Positions 6,550 through 14,439 of a stretch of DNA of 25,552 nt are shown piece after piece. The first letter of the stretch is position 1, and every line of letters begins with the position of its first letter. Position numbers and translations under genes: made by a program. The stretch is taken from NCBI GenBank assembly GCA_945878355.1, contig CAMCTC010000069.1:1-25552 (forward strand), given 5' to 3'. The stretch is from Bordetella parapertussis (GTDB lineage Bacteria; Pseudomonadota; Gammaproteobacteria; Burkholderiales; Burkholderiaceae_C). The notes beneath the pieces were generated by a model. The model did no database searches and was not told the DNA's origin. It worked only from the letters and a program-made list of their open reading frames with translations.

Positions 6550-6724
6550 GGACTACCAGGACATGGTTGAGGACGGCCTGCTCTTGGACCATGCCGAGCC
6601 CTTCTACATCCTGCTGCAGCGTTGCCAGGCTCTTGCGCTCAAGGAGAATGCGGCGGTGGCGAGGGCCGCAAGACGCCCTGCCCTCGCATCCAAGAGCGCG
6701 TGCCGACGACCGCTTGTAGGATGA
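6362..6724 (+). pseudogene. remnant of an AbiEii/AbiGii-like nucleotidyltransferase toxin, C-terminal part
   Basis: The frame gives ALDAAGFADSEGKDRVLAHA, then AADHKSNFFAESMPDGAPID, YRAAVTGALHLAPSGGARKA, LVEDYQDMVEDGLLLDHAEP and FYILLQRCQALALKENAA. This follows the end of the AbiEii family: a helix ending in H-K-x-x-F-F, a T-G-x-L-x-L-x-P stretch, then L-x-x-D-Y-x-x-M and a last helix over a pocket loop. AbiEii proteins are toxins of type IV toxin-antitoxin abortive-infection systems. The nucleotidyltransferase core (GG-T-LA, R-S-D-D) is absent, no AbiEi antitoxin is seen, and the 5' part lies in a different frame, so it is non-functional. The last 20 residues also diverge. Confidence 0.4.
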
Positions 6725-6774
6725 CGACAACAGATTGCCGCCTAGCGCCATCGACAGGGTTCGCAGCGGAAGAA

Positions 6775-6798
6775 TTTGGGGGTATGGGTGGGGGTACC
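6775..6798 (+). repeat. paired GGGGGTA motif at the accessory/core boundary
   Basis: TTTGGGGGTATGGGTGGGGG followed by TACC: two GGGGGTA units 11 bases apart. Similar paired GGGGGTA tracts are often seen just upstream of P4-type integrase genes beside island attachment sites (from memory of such loci). Here no integrase follows; instead core gene xthA starts 52 bases later. It may be the footprint of an island end. Confidence 0.4.
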
Positions 6799-6849
6799 AT
6801 CCAGAATGCAAGAGATAAAGTTCAATAAATACAGTAACTTAGGATCGAT

Positions 6850-7617
6850 TTGAAACTCGCCACCTGGAATGTCAACTCGCTAGGCGTTCGACTGCCACAA
6901 CTGCTCGACTGGCTGGCGCTGCACCAGCCCGACGTGCTGGTGTTGCAGGAAACCAAGCTCACCGACGACAAGTTTCCGCACGCCGAAATCGCTGCAGCCG
7001 GCTGGCACAGCGTCTGGCACGGCCAGAAGACTTACAACGGTGTGGCCTTGCTGTCGCGTGGCCAGGCCAGCGATGTGGTCAGGAACATCCCTGGTTTCGA
7101 CGATCCGCAAGCACGGGTGATCGCGGCGACGGTGGGAGATCTGCGGGTGGTCGGCGCGTACTTTCCCAACGGCCAGGCGCCGGGCAGTGAGAAGTTCAGC
7201 TACAAGATGGCCTGGCTGGACGCGCTGCGCGAATGGCTGCGCACCGAACTGGCACAGCATCCACGCCTGGTGTTGATGGGTGACTACAACGTCGCGCCGG
7301 AGGACCGCGATGTCTTTGATCCGGTCGCGATGGCCGGCCAAATCCACTGCACCGACGTAGAGCGGATGCATTTCCGGGCGCTGCTCGATCTGGGCTTGGT
7401 CGACGCGTTCAGGCTGTTCGATCAGCCACCGCGCATCTGGAGTTGGTGGGATTACCGCAATCTGGCGTTCCGCAAGAACCAGGGCCTGCGCATCGACCAC
7501 ATCCTGGTCAGCCAGCTGCTGAAGGCCCAGGTCGCCAGCTGCACGGTGGACAAGCTCACGCGCAAGAACGAACGGCCCAGCGACCACGCGCCGGTGCTGG
7601 CCGAACTCACAGGTTGA
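6850..7617 (+). CDS. xthA: exodeoxyribonuclease III (AP endonuclease)
   Basis: DNA repair enzyme: 3'-5' exonuclease on double-stranded DNA and class II AP endonuclease in base excision repair, cytosolic, Mg-dependent. It has 255 residues, close to the 268 of E. coli ExoIII. The catalytic set of the EEP fold is complete: Asn7 in TWNVNS, Glu34 in LQETKL, Tyr104 in GAYFPNG, Asp145/Asn147 in GDYNVAP, Asp216 in RIDHIL and His246 in PSDHAPV. The start is TTG at 6850, supported by AGGA at 6841-6844 with 5-base spacing and by the MKLATWNVNS N-terminus of the family. It is the first core gene after the accessory region, on the opposite strand to ntrC, with which it converges across a hairpin. Confidence 0.95.
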   Translation: MKLATWNVNSLGVRLPQLLDWLALHQPDVLVLQETKLTDDKFPHAEIAAAGWHSVWHGQKTYNGVALLSRGQASDVVRNIPGFDDPQARVIAATVGDLRVVGAYFPNGQAPGSEKFSYKMAWLDALREWLRTELAQHPRLVLMGDYNVAPEDRDVFDPVAMAGQIHCTDVERMHFRALLDLGLVDAFRLFDQPPRIWSWWDYRNLAFRKNQGLRIDHILVSQLLKAQVASCTVDKLTRKNERPSDHAPVLAELTG

Positions 7618-7627
7618 AGCTGCAAGC

Positions 7628-7649
7628 GGCTTGCGGCGACCCGCAAGCC
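7628..7649. terminator. hairpin between convergent xthA and ntrC
   Basis: GGCTTGCGG and CCGCAAGCC form a perfect 9-bp stem around a CGAC tetraloop, 10 bases past xthA. The tail after it is only mildly T-rich. It is placed to act on both converging transcripts. Confidence 0.55.
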
Positions 7650-7665
7650 TGTCCTTCTGAGACGA

Positions 7666-9135
7666 TCACTCCAGCCCGAGTTCCTGGATCTTGCGGGTGA
7701 TCGTGTTGCGGCCGATGCCCAGCTTGTTCGCGGCCTCGATACGGCGGCCGCGGGTGACCTCCAGCGCGGTGTGGATCAGCTGGCCTTCAAACTGTCGGGT
7801 CAGCGTGTCCCAGACCTCGCTGTCACCCGATTCGAGCAAGCGACGCGCCTCGCGCTGCAAGTCCAGCAACCAGCCACTGAGCGCACTGCCGACCGGCATC
7901 GGGCTGGCTGCCGCCGGTGCTGCAAGCGTCGGGTGATCGGCGGCGGCCACCGCGGGCGTGAGCGCCACATCGCTGGCCATCAACTCTGGCGGCAAGTCCT
8001 TGGGCTCGACCACCTGGGCCGGCGCCATCACGGTCAGCCAGTGGCAGATGTTCTCCAACTGCCGCACGTTGCCTGGAAAGTCGAAGTCCATCAGCCGTGC
8101 CAACGCCGATTCTGTGATTCGCTTGGCTTCCACGCCCAGCTCCTTGGCGCTCTTGGCGAGGAAGAATCTTGTGAGCTGGGCCACGTCCTCGCGCCGCTCG
8201 CGCAACGCCGGCAGTCGCAGTCGGATCACGTTGAGGCGGTGGAACAAGTCCTCGCGAAATACCCCATCACGCACCCGTTGCTCGAGGTTCTGGTGCGTCG
8301 CCGCGATCACCCTGACGTTTGACTTGAGCGGCTGATGTCCACCGACGCGGTAGAACTGACCATCCGACAGAACACGCAGCAAGCGAGTCTGCAAGTCGAA
8401 AGGCATGTCACCGATCTCGTCAAGAAACAGCGTGCCACCATCGGCTTGCTCGAACCGACCACGCCTGGTGGTCTGGGCGCCGGTGAACGCACCGCGCTCA
8501 TGGCCGAACAGTTCGCTCTCGAGCAGGTCCTTGGGGATCGCCGCGGTGTTGATCGCAATGAACGGACCGTTGCTGCCGGCGTCGCCGCGCGGGCTGTGCT
8601 TGTGAAGTGCGCGCGCGACGAGTTCCTTGCCCGAACCCGACTCGCCGGTGATCAACACCGTGACATTGCTCTGGCTGAGTCGGCCGATCGCGCGAAAGAC
8701 GTCCTGCATCGCCGGCGCCTGGCCTAGCATCTCGGGCATCTCGGCGCTACCGATGTCGCTGACCTGCTCGCGCAGGCTCTCTTCCATCGCCCGGCGTATC
8801 AACTCGACCGCACGCGTCAGGTCAAAGGGCTTGGGCAAGTACTCGAAAGCACCGCCTTGGAAGGCTGAGACGGCGCTGTCAAGATCGGAGTAAGCCGTCA
8901 TGATGATCACCGGCAGGCCCGGCAAGCGCGCCTTGACCTTGGCCAGCAGGTCTATGCCCGAGCCTCCGGGCATGCGGATGTCGCTGACCAGCACCTGCGG
9001 CTCATCGTCATCGAGCGCCGCGAGCACATCGCGCGGGTTGGAAAAGCTGCGGGTGGCGAATTGCTCTCGCGCCAATGCCCGTTCGAGCACGAAGCGGATC
9101 GATTGGTCGTCGTCCACGATCCAGATGGGTTTCAT
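7666..9135 (-). CDS. ntrC: nitrogen regulation response regulator NtrC
   Basis: Sigma-54-dependent activator of nitrogen-assimilation genes, 489 residues. The receiver domain (about 1-120) has acidic pocket VDDD, phosphoacceptor Asp52 in VSDIRMPG, Thr in IIMTAY and Lys in LPKPFD. The AAA+ domain (about 145-370) has Walker A GESGSGKE, the sigma-54 contact loop GAFTGA, Walker [13 protein letters not shown] and arginine-finger region [11 protein letters not shown]. After a linker rich in Ala/Pro, the C-terminal Fis-like helix-turn-helix reads [20 protein letters not shown]. It lies 40 bases downstream of ntrB on the same transcript. It is activated through phosphorylation by NtrB and should bind the boxes upstream of glnA. 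No oddities are seen. Confidence 0.97.
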   Translation of the reverse strand: MKPIWIVDDDQSIRFVLERALAREQFATRSFSNPRDVLAALDDDEPQVLVSDIRMPGGSGIDLLAKVKARLPGLPVIIMTAYSDLDSAVSAFQGGAFEYLPKPFDLTRAVELIRRAMEESLREQVSDIGSAEMPEMLGQAPAMQDVFRAIGRLSQSNVTVLITGESGSGKELVARALHKHSPRGDAGSNGPFIAINTAAIPKDLLESELFGHERGAFTGAQTTRRGRFEQADGGTLFLDEIGDMPFDLQTRLLRVLSDGQFYRVGGHQPLKSNVRVIAATHQNLEQRVRDGVFREDLFHRLNVIRLRLPALRERREDVAQLTRFFLAKSAKELGVEAKRITESALARLMDFDFPGNVRQLENICHWLTVMAPAQVVEPKDLPPELMASDVALTPAVAAADHPTLAAPAAASPMPVGSALSGWLLDLQREARRLLESGDSEVWDTLTRQFEGQLIHTALEVTRGRRIEAANKLGIGRNTITRKIQELGLE

Positions 9136-9175
9136 AAAGCGGCGGCCTGTCTTTTAAGAACTGCGAACTGCGATA

Positions 9176-10351
9176 TCAAGGCAGTGGAATCACGATGCGA
9201 AAAACGGTTCGCCCGGGGACGCTGTCGCACTCGATCGTGCCGCTGTGTTGCTGCACAAAAGTCTGCGCCAAGGTCAAGCCGAGTCCCGAACCGCCCTCCC
9301 GTCCCGACACCAGCGGATAGAAGATGCGGTCCCGAATGTCCTCGGCCACACCGGGCCCGTTGTCTTCGATATGCAATTCCAGTGCCAGTCGAAATCGCTG
9401 CTTGCCGATCGTGACTTGGCGCGCGACGCGGGTGCGCAGCACCAGGCGCGCGTCACCCCCGGCGATTCGCTCACCCAGCGCGTGGGCAGCGTTGTGGGCA
9501 ATGTTGAGAACGGCTTGGATCAACTGCTCCCGGTCGCCTCGAAAATCGGGAATCGAGGTGTCGTAGTCGCGCTGCACCGCCAAGCCGCGTGGAAATTCAG
9601 CCATGATCAGCGAGCGCACCCGCTCGCAGACCTCGTGGATGTTGACGTCGCTGACCACATGCGGCTTGCGATGCGGCGCGAGCAAGCGGTCGACCAAGGC
9701 TTGCAGTCGGTCGGCTTCGTGGATGATGACCTGGGTGTATTCGGTCAGTTCGCGGCGACGTGCCGCCTCCAGGTCGCTTTCGTCGTTTGCCCGCAGCGGC
9801 ACGCCGTCCTCGGGATCCCCCGGCGGATAGCTAATCTCCATCTCCAGCAACTGGGCCGCGCCGCGGATGCCACCCAGCGGATTCTTGATCTCATGCGCCA
9901 GGTTGCGGATCAGTTCCTTGTTGGCCTGGACATGGCCCAGAGCGCGCTCTTCGCGGTCTTGCCGGGTCTGTTGCTCGATCTCGAGCATCTCCACCAGCAC
10001 GCGGTCAATCCGGTGCTCGATCTGGGTGACGATCACATGCACTGGCAGTGCATCGCCGGCGACCACAGGCGCGCGCTTGATCGTGCCGTCGAAGCGTCCG
10101 GTAGAAATCTCGTTGCCAGTCACCGCCGCCAGAGTCTCTCGCAGTTGGGCGCTGTCGACGAACCAGTCGAACAGGTTGCCGCGCATCAATGTGCGGCGCG
10201 ACACACTCGCCACATCCTCGAACCGGGCGTTGACGAACAACAGCTTGCCGTCTGGCTGCACCACCGCCACCATCGTGGCGAGCAGGTCAAACAGTTCGTA
10301 GCGTGAGTGATCGACACGGCGTTCGGGCCGTGGCTCAGGTCGGGCGCACAT
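9176..10351 (-). CDS. ntrB: nitrogen regulation sensor histidine kinase NtrB
   Basis: Two-component sensor that phosphorylates or, with PII, dephosphorylates NtrC. It has 391 residues. Residues about 17-125 are a PAS domain (YELFDLLATMVAVVQPDGKL), with no transmembrane segments, so it is cytosolic. The dimerisation/H box is NLAHEIKNPLGG with His153. The ATPase domain carries an N box (NIAHNAAHAL), G1 DNGPGV, an F-like segment DRIFYPLVSG and G2 GREGGSGLGL. The start is the ATG at 10351; GAGAG about 9 bases upstream may serve as ribosome site. It lies 11 bases after the preceding small secreted-protein gene, so the two are probably cotranscribed with ntrC. An insertion-like acidic stretch after the H helix (PPGDPEDG...RANDESDLEAARRRE) is common in betaproteobacterial NtrB. 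Confidence 0.96.
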   Translation of the reverse strand: MCARPEPRPERRVDHSRYELFDLLATMVAVVQPDGKLLFVNARFEDVASVSRRTLMRGNLFDWFVDSAQLRETLAAVTGNEISTGRFDGTIKRAPVVAGDALPVHVIVTQIEHRIDRVLVEMLEIEQQTRQDREERALGHVQANKELIRNLAHEIKNPLGGIRGAAQLLEMEISYPPGDPEDGVPLRANDESDLEAARRRELTEYTQVIIHEADRLQALVDRLLAPHRKPHVVSDVNIHEVCERVRSLIMAEFPRGLAVQRDYDTSIPDFRGDREQLIQAVLNIAHNAAHALGERIAGGDARLVLRTRVARQVTIGKQRFRLALELHIEDNGPGVAEDIRDRIFYPLVSGREGGSGLGLTLAQTFVQQHSGTIECDSVPGRTVFRIVIPLP

Positions 10352-10362
10352 GGCAAGGTCTC

Positions 10363-10887
10363 TCAGGGTGGAATCTTGGCGATTTCGCGCTTGATCGCCG
10401 CGAGATCGGCCTCGCTGCGAGCGATCGCCGCCTTGAGCTGTGCCACACGGTCGAGGTAGCTCTGGTAATTGCGTTCGTTGCCTCGGCGCTCAGGTTCGCC
10501 GTTGTTGTAATCGCGTCGCAGCGTTGTCAGCTTGTCTTCCTCGCGACCGAGCTCGGTCACCAAAATCCGGCGTGCATCGGTGTCGCGTTGACGCTGGGCA
10601 GTGGCGTCGACGCGCGAATCCACGGGTCGAGGCGTCGATGCTGGCGCACTGGCAGTCATCGGACGCATCCGGCTGCCCTGAATCACGGTGACCGGCGCGC
10701 CTTCGATCGTTCGACAGCCGCGATCGCGCGCCTGGTCCGCGCTGATCAGGTTGGTGAATTCATCGGCCGCGCCAGCCTTGCCCGGGCAGCGGAACACGGC
10801 GCCGGCCTGCGCGCCGGACCAGCCGGGCGCTGCTGCGCCCAGCAAAAACACACAGGCCATCCAGGGAAAAGTTGCGGTGGTCTTCAT
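10363..10887 (-). CDS. exported protein of unknown function in the glnA-ntrBC interval
   Basis: A 174-residue protein from the ATG at 10887 (MKTTATFPWMACVFLLGAAA). Residues 1-26 form a signal peptide. The next part, AVFRCPGKAGAADEFTNLIS followed by ADQARDRGCRTIEGAPVTVIQ, contains two cysteines and resembles the short DUF4124-like exported proteins that have a CxG/EFTN motif. The C-terminal half (LVTELGREEDKLTTLRRDYN to the end) is a charged helix with heptad character, a likely coiled coil. It is therefore probably a periplasmic protein. It sits between glnA and ntrB, 11 bases ahead of ntrB, a position where many Burkholderiales carry a similar gene. A link to nitrogen control is not established. 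The upstream in-frame extension to 10971 precedes the signal peptide and is rejected. Confidence 0.8.
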   Translation of the reverse strand: MKTTATFPWMACVFLLGAAAPGWSGAQAGAVFRCPGKAGAADEFTNLISADQARDRGCRTIEGAPVTVIQGSRMRPMTASAPASTPRPVDSRVDATAQRQRDTDARRILVTELGREEDKLTTLRRDYNNGEPERRGNERNYQSYLDRVAQLKAAIARSEADLAAIKREIAKIPP

Positions 10888-10976
10888 TGGCTTGCGCCTA
10901 GCGGCTCCCAGCTGAGGACGGGAGGCCCCGACATTGTCGTCCAGTGCGGGTGGCAGCCTGGCAGCGATCACCCATC

Positions 10977-10998
10977 AAAAAAGGCGGCTTGCGCCGCC
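10977..10998 (-). terminator. intrinsic terminator of glnA
   Basis: On the minus strand GGCGGC, loop GCAA, GCCGCC is followed by six T residues, starting about 35 bases past the glnA stop codon. It separates glnA from the exported-protein/ntrBC transcript, so ntrBC expression needs read-through or its own promoter. Confidence 0.85.
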
Positions 10999-11032
10999 CT
11001 TCGAGACCGTGCCAGCGCAGGGCCAACGCAGC

Positions 11033-12448
11033 TTACAGCGTGTAGTACATGTCGAATTCGACCGGGTGCGTGGCCATGCGGAAGCGCGTGACTTCCTGCA
11101 TCTTCAGCTCGATGTAGGCATCGAGGTAGGAGTCGGTGAACACACCACCCTTGGTCAGGAAAGCCCGGCCTTTGTCCAGGTACTCAAGCGCTTGCTCGAG
11201 GCTGGCGCAAACGGTCGGGATCTTCGCGTCTTCTTCGGGTGGCAAGTGGTACAGGTCCTTGGTGGCAGCTTCGCCCGGGTGGATCTTGTTTTCCACGCCG
11301 TCCAGACCGGCCATCAGCAGCGCAGCGAAACCCAGGTACGGGTTCATCAGCGGATCGGGGAAGCGCGCTTCAACGCGGCGACCCTTAGGGTTGGCCACAT
11401 AGGGGATGCGGATCGAAGCCGAACGGTTCTTGGCCGAGTAGGCCAGCTTGACCGGGGCTTCGAAGCCTGGCACCAGGCGCTTGTAGCTGTTGGTGCCAGG
11501 GTTGGTGATCGCGTTCAGCGCCCGCGCATGCTTGATGATGCCGCCGATGTAGTACAGCGCGAAGTCCGACAGGCCGGCATAGCCGTCACCGGCGAACAGG
11601 TTCTTGCCGTCCTTGAACACAGACTGGTGCACGTGCATGCCGCTGCCGTTGTCGCCGACGATGGGCTTGGGCATGAAGGTGGCGGTCTTGCCGTAGGCAT
11701 GGGCCACGTTGTGGATCACGTACTTCTGCAACTGCACCCAGTCGGCGCGCTGAACCAGCGTGCTGAACTTGGTGCCGATCTCCATCTGGCCGGCGTTGGC
11801 CACTTCGTGGTGATGCACCTCGACCGGTATGCCCAACGATTCGAGGATCAGGCACATCTCAGAACGCAGGTCCTGGCCCGAATCGACCGGCGGCACCGGG
11901 AAGTAGCCGCCTTTGACGCTCGGGCGGAAGCCGTTGTTGCCGTGCTCGTATTCCTTGCCGGTGTTCCAGGCGGCCTCTTCGGCCTCGATCTTGTAGAAGC
12001 TGCCCGACATGTCGTTGCCCCAACGAACGCTGTCGAAGACGAAGAATTCGGGCTCCGGGCCGAAGTAGGCAGCGTCGCCCAGGCCGGTGCTCTTCATGTA
12101 GGCCTCGGCGCGCTTGGCCAACGAGCGCGGGTCGCGCTCGTAAGGCTTGCCGTCGGCCGGGTCGACCACATCGCAGGTCAGGATCAGCGTCGGCTCTTCG
12201 AAAAACGGATCGATGTTGGCGGTGTTGGGGTCCGGCATCAGTTGCATGTCGGAGGCTTCGATGCCCTTCCAGCCAGCGATCGAAGAGCCGTCGAAGGCAT
12301 GGCCGCCGGTGAACTTCTCTTCATCGAAATGAGAAACCGGCACGCTGACGTGCTGTTCCTTGCCGCGGGTATCGGTGAAACGGAAATCAACGAACTTGAT
12401 TTCGTTTTCTTTCACCATTGCCATCACGTCGGCGACGGTCTTTGCCAT
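11033..12448 (-). CDS. glnA: glutamine synthetase, type I (beta subtype)
   Basis: Makes glutamine from glutamate, ammonia and ATP as a dodecamer in the cytosol; the entry point of nitrogen assimilation. It has 471 residues, starting [20 protein letters not shown], with AGGAG 7 bases upstream of the ATG at 12448. Family motifs include FDGSSIAGW, the metal-binding [10 protein letters not shown], the substrate loop [17 protein letters not shown], the ATP-binding [16 protein letters not shown] and NRSASIRIP. Tyr400 in [10 protein letters not shown] is the adenylylation site of GSI-beta enzymes, so activity should be controlled by GlnE. An upstream in-frame extension to 12487 is not supported. It is transcribed alone, with a sigma-54 promoter and NtrC boxes upstream and an intrinsic terminator downstream. 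Confidence 0.98.
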   Translation of the reverse strand: MAKTVADVMAMVKENEIKFVDFRFTDTRGKEQHVSVPVSHFDEEKFTGGHAFDGSSIAGWKGIEASDMQLMPDPNTANIDPFFEEPTLILTCDVVDPADGKPYERDPRSLAKRAEAYMKSTGLGDAAYFGPEPEFFVFDSVRWGNDMSGSFYKIEAEEAAWNTGKEYEHGNNGFRPSVKGGYFPVPPVDSGQDLRSEMCLILESLGIPVEVHHHEVANAGQMEIGTKFSTLVQRADWVQLQKYVIHNVAHAYGKTATFMPKPIVGDNGSGMHVHQSVFKDGKNLFAGDGYAGLSDFALYYIGGIIKHARALNAITNPGTNSYKRLVPGFEAPVKLAYSAKNRSASIRIPYVANPKGRRVEARFPDPLMNPYLGFAALLMAGLDGVENKIHPGEAATKDLYHLPPEEDAKIPTVCASLEQALEYLDKGRAFLTKGGVFTDSYLDAYIELKMQEVTRFRMATHPVEFDMYYTL

Positions 12449-12560
12449 CAAGAATCTCCTAGCAGGACGCGCTTGCCGAGGCCGCACGCGTCAAAAATGA
12501 GGGGGAAGTACTTCGGTGCTTGCATTTTCGGGAGCGAACCCTCAAACAATCGCCCAAGAA

Positions 12561-12580
12561 TGTAGCAGAATCCGTGCCCG
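12561..12580 (-). promoter_or_regulatory. sigma-54 (RpoN) promoter of glnA
   Basis: The minus strand reads CGGGCACGGATTCTGCTACA, matching the -24/-12 consensus TGGCACG-N4-TTGC at all but two bases with correct GG-to-GC spacing. The predicted start near 12553 gives a leader of about 105 bases before glnA. Confidence 0.8.
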
Positions 12581-12652
12581 TCACCGGCACTGGGCCAAGG
12601 CCGCAGGGGGTGACCGGTGCAGACAGCTTATGCCCGCGGGCTCAAGACATAA

Positions 12653-12669
12653 TGCACCAAATTTGTGCG
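12653..12669 (-). promoter_or_regulatory. NtrC binding box upstream of glnA
   Basis: TGCACCAAATTTGTGCG matches the NtrC dyad TGCACCA-N3-TGGTGCA at 12 of 14 defined positions. It lies about 100-115 bases upstream of the predicted sigma-54 start, the usual enhancer distance. Confidence 0.75.
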
Positions 12670-12695
12670 TTTCTAGGCTCAATTTTGGGGCGAAC

Positions 12696-13493
12696 TCAAC
12701 GCACCATTTCGGGGCCTAATTTAACCGCCGTCTGACGCAGACCCGCCAGCAAGGCTTCGAACGCAGGCAGTGTGTCGGCTGGCGCACCTTTGACACCGAG
12801 TTCAATGTGGCGCCCCCACTGCGGATGATCGACGCTGGGCAGGCTGAACACCTTGATGCCGACAAAGCGGGCTTCGATGTCCTCCATCAGCGGCGTCAGT
12901 GTGGCCTCCATGCCACCCATCACGATCACCGAACGCTCGGCCTGGACCTGGCTGCCGTGCAAGTCCGCGTAGCTTGTATCGAGCAAGGACTCGATCATCG
13001 GATGCGCCATCACCGGGAACCCCGGGACGAAGTGCACATCACCGACCGAGAAGCCTGGAATCTTGTTGTAGGGGTTGGCGATGATCTGCGCACCTTGCGG
13101 GAACATGCCCATGTTGAGCCGGTGCTTGTTGTCATCGCGATCGGGCTCGTAAGGCAGGCCTTGCTCGGCAGCGACGTCTCGCATGCGGTCGCGGATCAGC
13201 GCCTCGGCCTGAGGGTGCAGTGCCAGCGGCAGGCCCAGCGCGGCCGCAGCGCATTGGCGGGTGTGGTCGTCGGGCGTGGCACCGATGCCGCCGCAGGAGA
13301 AAACGATGTCTGGGCCCGCGAAAGCATCCTTGAGCGCGGCGGTGATATGCCCTCGATGATCACCGACATAGCGGGCCCAGGCCAGGCTCAGGCCTCTGGC
13401 ACTGAGCAGCGCGATGACTTTGGGCAGGTGCTTGTCCTGGCGTTTGCCGGACAGGATTTCGTCGCCGATGATGATGAGGCCAAAGTTGCGCAT
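12696..13493 (-). CDS. CinA-type (MoaB/Mog-fold) competence/damage-inducible protein domain
   Basis: A 265-residue protein with the MoCF/CinA N-terminal fold: NFGLIIIGDEILSGKRQDKH at the N-terminus, VFSCGGIGATPDDHTRQCAA as the nucleotide/phosphate-binding loop, and PGFSVGDVHFVPGFPVMAHP as the product-side loop. In CinA this domain hydrolyses ADP-ribose or related nucleotides. The C-terminal nicotinamide-mononucleotide deamidase domain (PncC) of long CinA is absent, as in the short betaproteobacterial form. It is probably cytosolic. The start ATG lies 4 bases after the stop of the EI24 gene, so the two are translationally linked. The last codons overlap a candidate NtrC box of glnA. The physiological role of the short form is not known. 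Confidence 0.85.
   Translation of the reverse strand: MRNFGLIIIGDEILSGKRQDKHLPKVIALLSARGLSLAWARYVGDHRGHITAALKDAFAGPDIVFSCGGIGATPDDHTRQCAAAALGLPLALHPQAEALIRDRMRDVAAEQGLPYEPDRDDNKHRLNMGMFPQGAQIIANPYNKIPGFSVGDVHFVPGFPVMAHPMIESLLDTSYADLHGSQVQAERSVIVMGGMEATLTPLMEDIEARFVGIKVFSLPSVDHPQWGRHIELGVKGAPADTLPAFEALLAGLRQTAVKLGPEMVR
12700..12716 (-). promoter_or_regulatory. second, weaker NtrC box upstream of glnA
   Basis: CGCACCATTTCGGGGCC matches 10 of 14 defined positions of the NtrC dyad. Its centre is about 47 bases from the first box. It overlaps the last codons of the CinA-type gene. Confidence 0.5.
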
Positions 13494-13497
13494 GGTG

Positions 13498-14394
13498 TCA
13501 GGCTGGGTCAGGGTTTGGGGAACCTGGCGCGGGCAATGCCGCCAAGCTGGGAGCTGCGGCCATGTCGATCACCTCGCCCGTGCTGGCGGGCTTGGCGGCA
13601 GTTTGGCTGCGCAGCGCTGCCAACGCGGCCAGGCCGTAATGGGTGAACCACAAGGCCGAGAAACCGAACACCAGCGTGTAGAGCCAGACCGACACCGCCA
13701 CCAGCAGCGGCGCGAACACCAGCGTCAACGCGCTGGCAGCCCACAGCAGCGAGGGTGCGGCGCCGAGCAGTCCAGAGAACACGCCAATGCCGAGCAAGGG
13801 CAGGCGGTGGTCGCGCATCAGCGTGCGTCGCTCATCCGCGCTGGCGTGTGCGGACAGCACGTCATAACTCATCACCCGGTAGTTGAGCCAGCCCCAGATC
13901 AGCGGCGGCAGCACCAGCACCAGTGGCGGAATGAACCACAGCGGCAAGCTGATCAACAGCGCCAGCAAGGCCAGCAGCGTGCAGCCCAGCGCGGTGAACA
14001 GGCTGCCGATCAGACCTGCGCCGCGCTTGCGTTCGAGCCCGGAAAACCGCCTCGACGCCACCAGGTCGACGATAGCCGGCGTCATCAGCCAAGCCACCAG
14101 CAGCACCGACAGCACGGCGATCACCGGCGCTGCCAGGCCGACCACGATCAACGGCGCCAGCACCGCCCGAAACGAATTGCCGGCCAGCGCCTCGACCCAT
14201 TTCAGCGCGGCGTCGACCAATTGCCAACCCTCTAGCGTGGCGCGAACCGCTGCCACCGCAGGCTCCCAATACAGCCAGCCCAAGCCCAATGCCAGCGCCA
14301 CGCCGATCAGCAGCGGCAGCAACGACAGCCCGATCACCTTGGGGTGCAGGCAATAGGCGCCGGCGCGCCAGAAGGAATCAAGCAGGAGCTTCAT
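13498..14394 (-). CDS. EI24 / CysZ-like integral membrane protein
   Basis: A 298-residue membrane protein starting MKLLLDSFWRAGAYCLHPKV, the typical opening of EI24-domain proteins. About five to six hydrophobic segments are visible (VIGLSLLPLLIGVALALGLG, LAPLIVVGLAAPVIAVLSVL, LIGSLFTALGCTLLALLALL, LWFIPPLVLVLPPLIWGWLN, LLWAASALTLVFAPLLVAVS, LYTLVFGFSALWF). The motif NYRVMSYDVLSAHAS follows the fourth segment, as in the family. The C-terminal 45 residues are Ala/Pro-rich and probably disordered. EI24 relatives include the CysZ sulfate transporter, but the function of this branch is not established. It is immediately upstream of the CinA-type gene and 45 bases downstream of the sterol desaturase gene. 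Confidence 0.85.
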   Translation of the reverse strand: MKLLLDSFWRAGAYCLHPKVIGLSLLPLLIGVALALGLGWLYWEPAVAAVRATLEGWQLVDAALKWVEALAGNSFRAVLAPLIVVGLAAPVIAVLSVLLVAWLMTPAIVDLVASRRFSGLERKRGAGLIGSLFTALGCTLLALLALLISLPLWFIPPLVLVLPPLIWGWLNYRVMSYDVLSAHASADERRTLMRDHRLPLLGIGVFSGLLGAAPSLLWAASALTLVFAPLLVAVSVWLYTLVFGFSALWFTHYGLAALAALRSQTAAKPASTGEVIDMAAAPSLAALPAPGSPNPDPA

Positions 14395-14439
14395 GCTGGT
14401 GAGGATAGCCTAGGCCCGCTGCCCGGCGGCTGACGGTGG

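Noticed and set aside
10934..12565. 543-codon plus-strand open frame antisense to glnA
   Set aside because: GC-rich codon bias leaves antisense frames open; composition is His/Arg/Val-rich with no family motif, while the minus strand encodes unmistakable glutamine synthetase.
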